Shown one piece after another: positions 27,483 to 35,828 of a DNA stretch of 64,000 bases. Within the stretch, counting starts at the first letter, position 1. The number at the start of each line of letters is the position of its first letter. Location of the stretch: the NCBI GenBank assembly GCA_963747965.1, contig CAVVGZ010000004.1:558001-622000 (forward strand), written 5' to 3'. The DNA is from CAVVGZ01 sp963747965. GTDB lineage: Bacteria > Chloroflexota > Anaerolineae > Anaerolineales > Anaerolineaceae. Both the position numbers and the translations under genes were made by a program. The notes beneath the pieces are model-generated. The model ran no database searches. It saw only the letters and a list, made by a program, of their open reading frames with translations, and was not told where the DNA came from.

Positions 27483-28778
27483 TCATGAAATGCTGTCAGC
27501 AATGATTTGTCTTGCAGCCTGGCGGGCAATCAATACCGCAAAATTTGTCCCGCGATCCCAGGGATAAACCTGGCTCATGCTGGCAAAGTATAATCCTTCC
27601 ACCGGAGTCTTGATGGTTGGGATATTCCTGGAATGATTTATTTCCGGAACCGGTTGGGCATAAGCTGAACGGTACATCCATGTCTGTTGTATCCAATCCG
27701 TCGAAAAATTCGGATTGATCTTTTTAAGACTGGGGATAAATCTCTCCGCCAGTTGTTCTTTGCTCAATTGGAAGTATTCATGCTCCGGCTCAAGGTAATC
27801 TCCGCAGTAAACCAGGTGATCCCCGCCATAATGTTCATTAGAAACAAAATTGGTGTGTTCCACCAGTGCCAGGAAGGGGAACCCCGCATCTTTTGGAAGG
27901 TTATACCAATAATATCCCTCAGGGGAGAGGGGGTGGCGCAAGGAAAAAATCATTACAACAGCACCCAGGTGTTTAAGGTTCAGTAATGAATGGAGATAAT
28001 CACCGGGCAGGGTTGGCGCCATGCGTGCCAGCAAGCCGGGAGAGACTGTTACCAGGCAGCGTTGGTAGCTCTCTATGCCATTTAGCGTCGTTATCGTTAG
28101 ATGACCATCCGCATCCTGCAGAATTTGTGAAACTGGCGTGGATAGACGGATTTTTACCCCCATATTTTGCAGGATCTCAGCAAACTGGTTATTAAACGCC
28201 TGAAAGCCCCCCTGGTACCCTCCAAGGGCAGTACTTCGCACTTTAAATCGTGCCCACAACCAGGCCATATTTACCTGGTCATAATAAGGGCCGAATTTTC
28301 CAACAAGGAGTGGCTCAAAAAATACCTTGTAAAGATTCTTTCCGTAAACCTTCCGGATCCAGTCTACAGCAGTAACTTTTTCAAATTTTTGCCAGTTTGA
28401 AAAGTACCGCAAATAAACCGTGACAAGCCCAAAACGGACCATATCGAACAGGTTAAATCCTGGAAACTTAATCGCAGCCAGGGGAGAATCCAGCGGGTAG
28501 AATTTTCCATCATGGTAAGCAACTGTCTTGACTTTTCGGAACCACATATTCTTCCGTAAACCCAGCTCATCCATCAAACCCTGCATCGACCGGTCTGTGG
28601 TAAACCAGTGGTGGTAATAGTGCTCCATGGTCCAATCCCAATGGCTCTCTTTAAATCCGGATGCCAGACCGCCAACCTGGCTGCCTGCCTCGTAAATTGT
28701 AACCTCGTGGCCGGCGTTCACCAGGTCAAATGCCGCCGCCATTCCCCCAATCCCGGCACCGATAATAGCAATATTCAT
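27483..28778 (-). CDS. FAD-dependent oxidoreductase (amine oxidase/protoporphyrinogen oxidase-like)
   Basis: The N-terminal dinucleotide motif GAGIGGMAAAFDLVNAG followed by YEAGSQVGGLASGF is the FAD-binding signature of the flavin amine oxidase superfamily (desaturases, protoporphyrinogen oxidases, UDP-galactopyranose-mutase relatives). A conserved C-terminal segment with SQVYPWDRGTNFAVLIAR closes the FAD site. I place the start at the ATG 28778 because it sits next to the Rossmann strand; an in-frame ATG at 28799 exists. It lies 60 bases downstream of the flippase-like gene on the same strand. The pair suggests lipid or cell-surface metabolism, which is inference. Substrate unknown. Confidence 0.8.
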   Translation of the reverse strand: MNIAIIGAGIGGMAAAFDLVNAGHEVTIYEAGSQVGGLASGFKESHWDWTMEHYYHHWFTTDRSMQGLMDELGLRKNMWFRKVKTVAYHDGKFYPLDSPLAAIKFPGFNLFDMVRFGLVTVYLRYFSNWQKFEKVTAVDWIRKVYGKNLYKVFFEPLLVGKFGPYYDQVNMAWLWARFKVRSTALGGYQGGFQAFNNQFAEILQNMGVKIRLSTPVSQILQDADGHLTITTLNGIESYQRCLVTVSPGLLARMAPTLPGDYLHSLLNLKHLGAVVMIFSLRHPLSPEGYYWYNLPKDAGFPFLALVEHTNFVSNEHYGGDHLVYCGDYLEPEHEYFQLSKEQLAERFIPSLKKINPNFSTDWIQQTWMYRSAYAQPVPEINHSRNIPTIKTPVEGLYFASMSQVYPWDRGTNFAVLIARQAARQIIADSIS

Positions 28779-28838
28779 GCAGTGATCCTGCCTTTCCATT
28801 CCAGTTTATTGTTGCCTGATTGACTTAAGGTTGCCTGC

Positions 28839-29897
28839 TTATAAGTGCTTTTCAAGTGGTATGTCTCCCTTTGATTCTCCTTCAGGGCTTTCAAGCACCC
28901 TGGCTTCCTGAAGCTCTTTCCCCCAGCGCAGGGGTTGGCGCAGGTAATAATAAACTCCCAGGCCGGTTATGGGCAGCCACAAGGCAGCATGCAGCACGAG
29001 CGTATATGCCGCGGCTACCTCGCCCGTAACCCCATAAGCAGTGAGCAGGGCAATCCCTGGGGCGTCAAAGGTACCAATGTAACCCGGCGCAGATGGGAGG
29101 GTGGTTGCCAGGTTGACAATACCGTTCATCAGCATTAATGCAAAGAAACTCACCTGAAAATTAAACGCATGCATAACAAACCAGTATTTTGCGGTTTCCA
29201 AAAGCCAGATAAGCACCGTCGTAAAAAATGTCATCAGGGTGTCTTTGGGAGATCGCAGAGACTCCAGCCCCGAAAGAAAGCGCAGGGTAATTCCCCCCGC
29301 TCTTTCACGCATGTTGTGTGGCACAAGAACAGTTATCAGCCGCAGCGCCCATCTCTCTGTAATCTCAGGAAAACTTGCCATCAGCAGGAATACTGCCAAT
29401 GCCCCAACGAAGGCGAATGTACCCCATATTGCCAACTGCTGGATATTACCGATTACGCCCGAAGCCATGGTCAATTTTGCCAGTTCATTTAAGTTGAGAA
29501 AAACAAATGCCAGCATAACCAGGCCGTCAAAAACCCGCTCCACGATTATTGTTGCCAGCGAAGCAGAAACAGCAACATCATGGCTTTGTTTTAAGATTAC
29601 CGCCCTCAGCACCTCCCCGGCTCGTGCCGGGAAGATATTGTTCCCCATGTAGCCAATTGTGACAATCGGGAACATCTCAACTGTGGGAATATTTTTAATC
29701 GGCCTTAATAGAAAATGCCACCGCCAGGAACGCACCCAGACACCGACAAAATAAACCGCAATTCCCGGTATCAGCCATAAATACTGCGCCCCCTTTACTG
29801 CCTGCCAGACATCCGGTAATTTTAATCCGCGCAGGGCGAGGTATAAAAAGGCGCTGGAAATTAGCAAACCAAGCCATAACTGCCAGCGTTTCATCAC
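28839..29897 (-). CDS. Lysylphosphatidylglycerol-synthase-type TM protein (flippase-like)
   Basis: Integral membrane protein of 352 residues with about eight hydrophobic segments and the conserved MGNNIFPARAGEVLRAVIL segment of the LPG_synthase_TM/UPF0104 family. These proteins act as flippase-like domains or partners of glycosyltransferases. The soluble aminoacyl-transfer domain of MprF is absent, so lysyl-PG synthesis is not implied. It is followed on the same strand by the FAD oxidoreductase gene. Confidence 0.85.
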   Translation of the reverse strand: MMKRWQLWLGLLISSAFLYLALRGLKLPDVWQAVKGAQYLWLIPGIAVYFVGVWVRSWRWHFLLRPIKNIPTVEMFPIVTIGYMGNNIFPARAGEVLRAVILKQSHDVAVSASLATIIVERVFDGLVMLAFVFLNLNELAKLTMASGVIGNIQQLAIWGTFAFVGALAVFLLMASFPEITERWALRLITVLVPHNMRERAGGITLRFLSGLESLRSPKDTLMTFFTTVLIWLLETAKYWFVMHAFNFQVSFFALMLMNGIVNLATTLPSAPGYIGTFDAPGIALLTAYGVTGEVAAAYTLVLHAALWLPITGLGVYYYLRQPLRWGKELQEARVLESPEGESKGDIPLEKHL

Positions 29898-29945
29898 CAG
29901 AATTATACCTCAGAGTCATCTTGGAAAATATTGAGGGGATATGAC

Positions 29946-29974
29946 ATAAAAAAAGCACCGCAAAAAGCGGTGCT
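29946..29974 (-). terminator. Terminator of the ferritin transcript
   Basis: On the minus strand AGCACCGC pairs with GCGGTGCT (29954-29961 and 29967-29974, five-base loop), followed by a run of T. It lies 30 bases after the ferritin stop codon. Confidence 0.85.
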
Positions 29975-30004
29975 CCATTAAACTAGACAATAGTACCTGC
30001 GGGA

Positions 30005-30490
30005 TTAGCGCTTTCCCAGGGCGTGGTCCAACATGATCAAGGAATTACCCGTTTCCCCGGCCATCTTGAGGGTTTCCAGTATTTCGGTGGCATGCTTTTC
30101 TTCTTCAACCTGTTCTGATACAAACCAGTTCAAGAAAACCTGGCTGGCATAGTCATTTTCCTGGATAGCCACTTGATAAATCCCATGGATCAGGCTGGTT
30201 ACATGCTCCTCGTGTGCCTGGACAGCTTTGAAAACCTCGGTGGTTGAACCGAAGCTTGTTGGCGGCTGTTCAATCGCTTTCAACATGACAGCCCCGCCGC
30301 GTTCATTAATAAAATCAAAGAACTTGAGTCCATGCTCGAGTTCTTCTGCGGCCTGCTTGCGCATCCAGTTTGCGAATCCAGGCAGATTTTTGGTTTCAAA
30401 TTGAGCTGCCATGGATAGATAGAGGTAGGCAGAATACATTTCTGCCTGGATCTGGTCATTCATTTTGTCATGTACTGCTTTGCTAAACAT
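30005..30490 (-). CDS. Bacterial non-haem ferritin
   Basis: Iron-storage ferritin of 161 residues forming the four-helix bundle. The ferroxidase residues are visible: Glu in NDQIQAEMYSAYLYLSMAA, the pair in AAEELEHGLKFFDF (E and H), Glu in QAHEEHV, and the C-terminal QVFLNWFVSEQVEEEKH. The typical FtnA ending is shorter here. It is 27 bases downstream of the Fur-family regulator gene in the same direction, so iron- or peroxide-responsive control is likely. It has its own terminator. Confidence 0.95.
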   Translation of the reverse strand: MFSKAVHDKMNDQIQAEMYSAYLYLSMAAQFETKNLPGFANWMRKQAAEELEHGLKFFDFINERGGAVMLKAIEQPPTSFGSTTEVFKAVQAHEEHVTSLIHGIYQVAIQENDYASQVFLNWFVSEQVEEEKHATEILETLKMAGETGNSLIMLDHALGKR

Positions 30491-30517
30491 TGTATTTTTC
30501 TCCCTTTTTAGATTGGT

Positions 30518-30976
30518 TTAAGATTTCGATAATTCCTGGCATTTTGGACAGATTCCATAAATTGTGACGTGATGACCCTGCAGAATATAACCATGCTGTT
30601 GGACTGCCTCTTGCGGCATTTGACCGAAAACATCCTCTGCCAGGTCAATGATCTCGTTGCAGCAATTACAGACAAGATGCGGGTGCTTTTCAGGATTGAA
30701 TCCATCATAATGGCTGCTGCTGTTGGAAATATTCAGCTCACCTATCTCGCCCATATCCTTTAGCAATCCGATGGTTTTATAAACGGTTGCCCGGCTGGTC
30801 ATCGGAAAGTCGTTTCTAACTTTCTGATATACCTGCTCAACCGTCGGATGGTTAGCGTCCTGGATGAGTATATCCACAATGGCCATTCTTTGGGGTGTGA
30901 TGCGGTAACCAAGTCCTTTAAACCTGGTCATAATATTGTCAATCCTGTTTTGTTTTACCTGCACCTTATCATCCAT
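30518..30976 (-). CDS. Fur-family transcriptional regulator (PerR-like)
   Basis: Winged-helix repressor with the family start GLGYRITPQRMAIVDIL, recognition helix region MTSRATVYKTIGLL and metal-binding HPHLVCNCCNEI. Structural zinc cysteines occur as CNCC and CPKC. The short C-terminus (ends CPKCQELSKS) and pairing with ferritin favour a PerR- or Fur-like role in iron/peroxide response; the subtype is inference. The start is taken at ATG 30976, with an in-frame GTG at 30988. An AT-rich palindrome lies 46 bases upstream and may be autoregulatory. Confidence 0.88.
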   Translation of the reverse strand: MDDKVQVKQNRIDNIMTRFKGLGYRITPQRMAIVDILIQDANHPTVEQVYQKVRNDFPMTSRATVYKTIGLLKDMGEIGELNISNSSSHYDGFNPEKHPHLVCNCCNEIIDLAEDVFGQMPQEAVQQHGYILQGHHVTIYGICPKCQELSKS

Positions 30977-31021
30977 GTTTATGGACACCCATCCAATAAT
31001 TGCTTTCTTTATAGATAATAT

Positions 31022-31032
31022 TTATTTAATAA
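31022..31032. promoter_or_regulatory. Candidate Fur/PerR operator
   Basis: TTATTTAATAA is an 11-bp palindrome in an AT-rich stretch upstream of the regulator-ferritin operon. It partly resembles PerR and Fur boxes, but AT-rich palindromes arise easily by chance. Confidence 0.3.
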
Positions 31033-31284
31033 TAATTTTAATACAAAAAGTAAATAAATGCAAGCTGTTGTCACCATTAATGGTTTCTCATCGCCAATCA
31101 TCTGAATGGATTGGTTGATCTGCCGGCCTGATAAAAAGGGACAATCCCGTGGAGGTTTGACTCGTTTCGGTCAAGCATCCTTTTGAGTTGATGGGCATTT
31201 AAAAACGGGCAGGCATTTCAAGAGAGCATGGTAATATTTTTTTTAGTTGCCTGCTGATGGATGATTGGGATTTGGTGTATCTAT

Positions 31285-31428
31285 CTAAAATGAAGCGATA
31301 GAGGTCAACACCATGGAGAGGATGATAACGATGGAGAAGGAAATTACCAGGATCCTCAGCACCTGCTTTCGTCTAAGTTCAGGATTTTTATTGCTATTAT
31401 TTTTTTTGACAGGTTTCATTTTCTTCAT
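31285..31428 (-). CDS. Small single-pass membrane protein
   Basis: A 47-residue frame with a Lys/Asn-rich basic start (MKKMKPVKKNNSNKNPELRR) followed by one hydrophobic helix (RILVISFSIVIILSMVLTS). GGAGG lies 11 bases before the ATG. The positive-inside pattern and ribosome site favour it over the overlapping plus-strand frame (31312-31485). I recall similar short NPxxRR-plus-helix proteins in Anaerolineae, but no function is known to me. Confidence 0.55.
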   Translation of the reverse strand: MKKMKPVKKNNSNKNPELRRKQVLRILVISFSIVIILSMVLTSIASF

Positions 31429-31562
31429 TAATACATTTGCCTCCAGCGCCTATTTTACCATGACTGGATTCCTGATGTATATTTAAAATGGTTAATAAGA
31501 TAATGGGGAGTATCCGGTTTATTCTGTTAATCGTCAGATAGGAGAGCATTTCTCAAGTTTTT

Positions 31563-31597
31563 GTAAAAAAAACGAATCCCGGATATCTCCCGGGACC
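31563..31597 (-). terminator. Terminator after the zinc-ribbon gene
   Basis: On the minus strand TCCCGG pairs with CCGGGA (31590-31595 with 31577-31582), followed by TTCG and eight T. Confidence 0.65.
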
Positions 31598-31629
31598 CTC
31601 CAATAACCAGCCGGGAACCCAGCTTTTTT

Positions 31630-31977
31630 CTATTCGGTTTTGCTGGATGAGCCTTCAGAAGCCTCACTCACTGCAGGTTTTGTATCGGCAGCTGTAGAAC
31701 GGCTTTCTTTGCTCTCCGCCGTAGAACCGCTTTCTTTGCTCTCAGCTGGAGAACCGTTCTCATTACTTTTGCTTGTAGACCGGCTGGTTGAAGACGATGA
31801 CCGGTGATCAGTTACGTAGAATCCGGAACCCTTAAAGACGATCCCGACTGGCGTATATACTTTGCGAAGCGCCTTTTTATGGCACTCCGGGCATATCTTT
31901 AATGGAGCGTCGGAAAATTTTTGATTCCGCTCAAACCGAATACCACAATTTTCGCACCGATATGTATAGATTGGCAT
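31630..31977 (-). CDS. FmdB-family zinc-ribbon protein
   Basis: The N-terminal 50 residues form the FmdB/CxxC-SSSS zinc ribbon: MPIYTYRCENCGIRFER with a second CPECHKKALRK knuckle, then VGIVFKGSGFYVTD. The remaining 55 residues are low-complexity Ser/Glu/Lys/Thr, with the unit TAESKES repeated, and probably disordered. The family was named for a regulator of formamidase expression, but most members have no tested role. It is followed by its own terminator, so it does not belong to the catabolic island upstream. Confidence 0.85.
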   Translation of the reverse strand: MPIYTYRCENCGIRFERNQKFSDAPLKICPECHKKALRKVYTPVGIVFKGSGFYVTDHRSSSSTSRSTSKSNENGSPAESKESGSTAESKESRSTAADTKPAVSEASEGSSSKTE

Positions 31978-32133
31978 TTATAACCTCAACTGCAATTAAT
32001 CCCATTTTACGAAAAAAATTATAGTCCCATTCAAGTAGATTGGCAAGACATTACACGGCTCAGCATGAGCAGGGGTCAGCAATGGCTCAGCACCTTACAT
32101 GGATAAGCGCTGATCCATTAACCAACCTCACCA

Positions 32134-32853
32134 TCACAGGGAGAATAATCGGGTGGCATTTTCGCCAAGAATCAATCTTTCGGTGTTTGGGTCTAATTTC
32201 GCAGCAAATATTCGGGAAATTTCTACGCCTGGATCCCAGTATGGAAAATCGGATCCGTAAAGAATTTTTTCAGGACCGCATTCCTGTATTGCCCGGCGAA
32301 GTATGAGCGGGCTTTGCATGCCGGAAGTATCCGTATAGGTGTTGGGAAACATCTTCAACAGTTCAATGGTATCCAGCCAGAAATGGTGGGAACCCATGTG
32401 ACCGATAATGAAATTTACATCCGGATAAGCCTGAAATATTTCCATAAGCATCATGGGGGCTGTATAACTGAAATCCCCGGTATGAAAGAGAACCGGGAGA
32501 TTGTTCTGCCTGGCGATCTCCAGCACTGGCCGCATGTAATCCAGATGAGATTGCGCTGGGCCAGGTTGGGCATAGATTTCTCCGATCCCTCGTACGGCTA
32601 CGATCTCATTGCTCTTTTCAAGCATGGAATCCAGGTTGTTTTGTCCCGGGAGCAGTAAAATAAATGGGATTAATTGCTTTGGGAACCTGGCAATCTCAGC
32701 CAGAATCTCAAGGTTATCCTCGGCAGCCAGACCCATTACAATAGATTTTTCAATTCCATGGCGTTCCATCACCTGAAGCAGACCCGGCTTATCTCCGCGA
32801 TTATCCCCCTGGAATACCTTTCCCCTCATATGTACATGAGCATCAATTATCAC
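32134..32853 (-). CDS. Amidohydrolase-family protein (TIM-barrel metal-dependent hydrolase)
   Basis: Amidohydrolase_2-type TIM barrel of 239 residues with a complete metal/catalytic set: DAHVHM (H6, H8), FHTGDF (H124), IIGHMGSHH (H152) and YGSDFPY (D202). Such enzymes hydrolyse or decarboxylate ring or amide substrates. GGGAGG precedes the GTG start by five bases. It is the last gene of the minus-strand catabolic island and lies 12 bases downstream of a paralogue that has lost most of these residues. Confidence 0.85.
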   Translation of the reverse strand: MIIDAHVHMRGKVFQGDNRGDKPGLLQVMERHGIEKSIVMGLAAEDNLEILAEIARFPKQLIPFILLLPGQNNLDSMLEKSNEIVAVRGIGEIYAQPGPAQSHLDYMRPVLEIARQNNLPVLFHTGDFSYTAPMMLMEIFQAYPDVNFIIGHMGSHHFWLDTIELLKMFPNTYTDTSGMQSPLILRRAIQECGPEKILYGSDFPYWDPGVEISRIFAAKLDPNTERLILGENATRLFSL

Positions 32854-32865
32854 TGCAGCCTCCCA

Positions 32866-33615
32866 TCAGGGTAATCCCAGCATCTTTTGTGCATTAAGAC
32901 CAAGTATCATGTCCTGTTCCGCTTGCGAAAGCCCGGCGCCGATAATCTTTTCTTTCTCCGGGAAAGGATGGCCGTAAGGTGATGCGGAACCGAAGAGTAT
33001 TTTTCCTGCCCCGCAGGTAGATACCGCCATTGGGATACGGTAGGTGCTCTGCTGCAGCGATGTTTCCAGGTAGATATTTTCATAACGTCCGGCCAGGTCG
33101 ATCGACCTTGTAGCATGCGGGGCAGTCCCCATATGCCCGATAATTATTTTCAAAAAAGGTATTTTTTTAGCCAGGACAACAACCTGCTCGGGTAATCCAA
33201 AATAACCATTGCCGGTAGGGATCATCACCGGCAGGTTGTAACCTGCAGCTGCCATCATTAATGGCATCAGAGCCGGATGGTGTGCTGGTGTCTGGGTGCT
33301 GAGAGGATTAAACAATAAGCCCATGAAACCCAAATTTTCTACTGCGTGGCTTAGCTGCCGTAATGCCAAATCTCCATAGCGTGGGTCCAACCGGGCAAAA
33401 GGGATGAAGCGATCCGGATAAGCACGCCATGCCTTGTAGATTCGTAAAAGGGATTCTGTATCAGGACCGGGGTAATCCTGTAATGGTGCAATAACAGCCA
33501 TATCGATCCCGTGTTCATCCATTGTTTCCAGCAGTTCTCCTTCGTCCTGGTGGAAGTCGTTATATGCATCCTTCCCGAGGTAAGCGTGGAAATCAATTAC
33601 AGGGTTTGTATTCAT
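32866..33615 (-). CDS. Amidohydrolase-family paralogue lacking metal-site residues
   Basis: Same fold as the following gene (249 residues), but the metal and catalytic positions are mostly changed. The HxH site is DFHAYLG (H10, Tyr12), the third His is replaced in MIPTGNG (Pro133), and the catalytic Asp is Ala211 in FGSASPY. Only the His in IIGHMG (H161) remains. The frame is intact and of normal length, so it is maintained as a protein. I infer a non-hydrolytic partner or a different chemistry; immediate adjacency to the complete paralogue suggests a heteromer. Confidence 0.75.
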   Translation of the reverse strand: MNTNPVIDFHAYLGKDAYNDFHQDEGELLETMDEHGIDMAVIAPLQDYPGPDTESLLRIYKAWRAYPDRFIPFARLDPRYGDLALRQLSHAVENLGFMGLLFNPLSTQTPAHHPALMPLMMAAAGYNLPVMIPTGNGYFGLPEQVVVLAKKIPFLKIIIGHMGTAPHATRSIDLAGRYENIYLETSLQQSTYRIPMAVSTCGAGKILFGSASPYGHPFPEKEKIIGAGLSQAEQDMILGLNAQKMLGLP

Positions 33616-33796
33616 CAGGATTGACCATCCTACATTTTGAGAAGATAAATAATCATTTCGAATATCCTGCCGGTGATCAATGTCAGAATCCTTGATCTGC
33701 TGCAGGAGTCCTGCCTGCTCATCCTTGTCCGGTCCTGGGTGACCCGAATCGGATGAGCAGGCTTAACTTTTGCTGGCCGTATCGGCTGAATGATAC

Positions 33797-34201
33797 TTAT
33801 TTATGGAAAATCCTGGCAATTTCGGGATTCAAGAATTCCTGAATCTCAAATGAATAACCGCCGGGACCTTCAAAGAAGAAACAGCGTACCTGGTTGTCCG
33901 GGCGGTCCTGCATTTCACGCAGGATCTTTACCCCTTTACTTTTTAGATATTCATACCACCCCGGGACATCGTTCACACACAAGGTGATCAATACGGCAGA
34001 TTCTTCCTGGTAATGCTTAAATGCCTTTTCGCCAGAGACCGCCCCAATATAGGAATCCGCCCCGGCACGATAAATTTTTGCCCATCCCTGGTCATCCATC
34101 ATTTCCAATCCAAGGATACCCTCAAAAAAATCCACAGCCGGTTGCATCTCAGGTAAATAAATAAAAGTAATCTGGGATTGAAACTTCTTCAATTCTGGCA
34201 T
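33797..34201 (-). CDS. VOC-superfamily (glyoxalase/dioxygenase-like) protein
   Basis: A 134-residue protein with two beta-alpha-beta-beta-beta modules: ITFIYLPEMQPAVDFFEGIL starts the first and VLITLCVNDVPGWYEYLKSKG the second. It ends with FFFEGPGGYSFEIQEF, whose Glu is the usual C-terminal metal ligand. The other metal positions are not clearly conserved. AAAAGGAAT precedes the ATG. It sits 28 bases after the M20-like gene in the catabolic island. Function in the pathway unknown. Confidence 0.75.
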   Translation of the reverse strand: MPELKKFQSQITFIYLPEMQPAVDFFEGILGLEMMDDQGWAKIYRAGADSYIGAVSGEKAFKHYQEESAVLITLCVNDVPGWYEYLKSKGVKILREMQDRPDNQVRCFFFEGPGGYSFEIQEFLNPEIARIFHK

Positions 34202-34229
34202 TTTTATTCCTTTTCTTCTTTCACTTCCG

Positions 34230-35543
34230 TTATGCGGCTAGTTTTAACATCTCGGTAATAGCCACAATCATATCCAGATAATCATTCCAATCCAGCCACT
34301 CATCCGGTGTTCCAATACCTCCGGCCAGCGGACCAACCCCAAACGACTGGGCATTCCAGTAAAGCATGGGGTATCGGATATCGCTCACGTTATGAGCATA
34401 GTAAAAACGTGGTGTTTTGCCGGTTGTATTTTCTATTGCTTTAACCGCATCCTGGATAAACTGGCTGTTTTCATCAGCCTGGCAGGATTCATCAATCAGG
34501 TCTCCCCATTCCAGGATAGGCCGGTTATGAGCTAACCAGGCATCCTTGGACACCAGATCTTCAAAGGCAGCCAGAAAGCTGGTGCGGATATCTTTCAAAC
34601 GTGCAATGGGCGGGAATGAAATTACGCCGCCGAATTTTGCAGTCAGGGGGATCTTGTGCGGCATGCTCTCATCACCGGCCTGGACCCAGCCGACACTTAA
34701 TGCCAGGGAAGCTCCAGTGTGTTCTGCAAGTTTCTCATAAGGATATTTCATTTCCTCATCTTTTGCCCAGCGCTGCAGCCCATCCATCAGGTACCAGGCT
34801 TTGTGAATGGCGTTCACCGCACTGCTTGAAAAAATGACCTGGTGCCCCTCACTTGTATCAGGCGCCTTTCCTTTGACCTCGATGATAAATTCAAGGTTCC
34901 CCAGGCTGGCGATTTTCAATACACCCAGTCCGTCGCCGCTTTCTGCAGGGTGTGCATAGACAGATGCATCCAGCGGACCAAATCGTTTCATCAGTCCATA
35001 GGTACCGAAAACACCCATTTGCTTTCCAAGGATGCTGGCAACCAGCAGGTCTCCCTGCGGCTCCATTCCGAGGCGCTTGAATGTTTCTGCAGCGCTCAGC
35101 ATGGCTGTGATCCCGGAAACATCGTCCGATATTCCCGGGCTGTACAGCCTGCCCTCCCTATTAATAATTTCAGGGCGTTCTTTTGCCCATTCAAATGTCT
35201 CGGGCCGTTTGTCTGCATGTCCAAACAGGAGCATGCCGTGGCGTGGTCCCTTGCCCGGGATCTTACCGACAACATTTTTTGCCCTTACTAGTGTTTCCGG
35301 GTTTTCCCGTATAGTCTTCTGATTGCAGGGCTGCTCCCCAAGTTCGCTATAATCAACCACGAACTCATCAACCAGCATGCCAATCCGCTTCATTTCAGCA
35401 GCAATCCAGTCCTGAAATCCCTCCAGGTCGGTAAAGGAAGATTTCATTGCGGCATTGAGGCGGTTGTAATGTTCCTGTTTCCGTTCATTCACATCTCTTT
35501 TTATTTGATTGGTGTCTATTGAATAATTTTTTGGATTTCCCAT
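34230..35543 (-). CDS. M20-family peptidase-like protein with altered catalytic residues
   Basis: M20/ArgE-like two-domain protein, 437 residues. The first metal motif LLFGHADKRPE (H109, D111) and the bridging Asp in GISDDVSG (D140/141) are kept. The catalytic DEE pair aligns with GKQMG (Lys174, Gln175), and the last His-containing segment reads GGIGTPDEW, with Gly where His is expected. Length and frame are intact. This implies loss of ordinary di-zinc peptidase activity, or a changed reaction, within the catabolic island. The alignment is by eye. Its 5' side is preceded by a long intercistronic hairpin. Confidence 0.72.
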   Translation of the reverse strand: MGNPKNYSIDTNQIKRDVNERKQEHYNRLNAAMKSSFTDLEGFQDWIAAEMKRIGMLVDEFVVDYSELGEQPCNQKTIRENPETLVRAKNVVGKIPGKGPRHGMLLFGHADKRPETFEWAKERPEIINREGRLYSPGISDDVSGITAMLSAAETFKRLGMEPQGDLLVASILGKQMGVFGTYGLMKRFGPLDASVYAHPAESGDGLGVLKIASLGNLEFIIEVKGKAPDTSEGHQVIFSSSAVNAIHKAWYLMDGLQRWAKDEEMKYPYEKLAEHTGASLALSVGWVQAGDESMPHKIPLTAKFGGVISFPPIARLKDIRTSFLAAFEDLVSKDAWLAHNRPILEWGDLIDESCQADENSQFIQDAVKAIENTTGKTPRFYYAHNVSDIRYPMLYWNAQSFGVGPLAGGIGTPDEWLDWNDYLDMIVAITEMLKLAA

Positions 35544-35746
35544 GGTTTAACCTTTTCATAAGATAATTTGGGAGGAATGGATTGAACATGCTTAATCTAT
35601 TCCTCTTGTTCGCTCGCTTTGCTGTTGTTATGTGAATTGGGTTATAAGCCACCCGGCCGTGACCAATCCTGTTTTTCTGACGATTAAAATATTCCTTTAC
35701 CGGCAGTATTGACTATTTCCTAAATCAATTTGTCGGTCAACCGTCC

Positions 35747-35799
35747 GGTTGCGTCAAATTACCAACTTTAATTGGTCAAATCATTATTTGAGCGCAACC
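35747..35799 (-). promoter_or_regulatory. Extended intercistronic hairpin
   Basis: GGTTGCGTCAAA (35747-35758) pairs with TTTGAGCGCAACC (35787-35799) with one bulged base. Inside it ACCAA (35761-35765) pairs with TTGGT (35772-35776). It lies in the gap between the NicX-like and M20-like genes of the island and has no T-tract, so mRNA processing or partial termination is more likely than full termination. Confidence 0.6.
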
Positions 35800-35828
35800 A
35801 TGGTTCATGAATGAATGATTGATTTGTT

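Noticed and set aside
31312..31485. Plus-strand small frame of 57 codons with a hydrophobic helix
   Set aside because: It overlaps the minus-strand small gene, which has the better ribosome site and a typical positive-inside pattern. Both were considered and the minus strand preferred.
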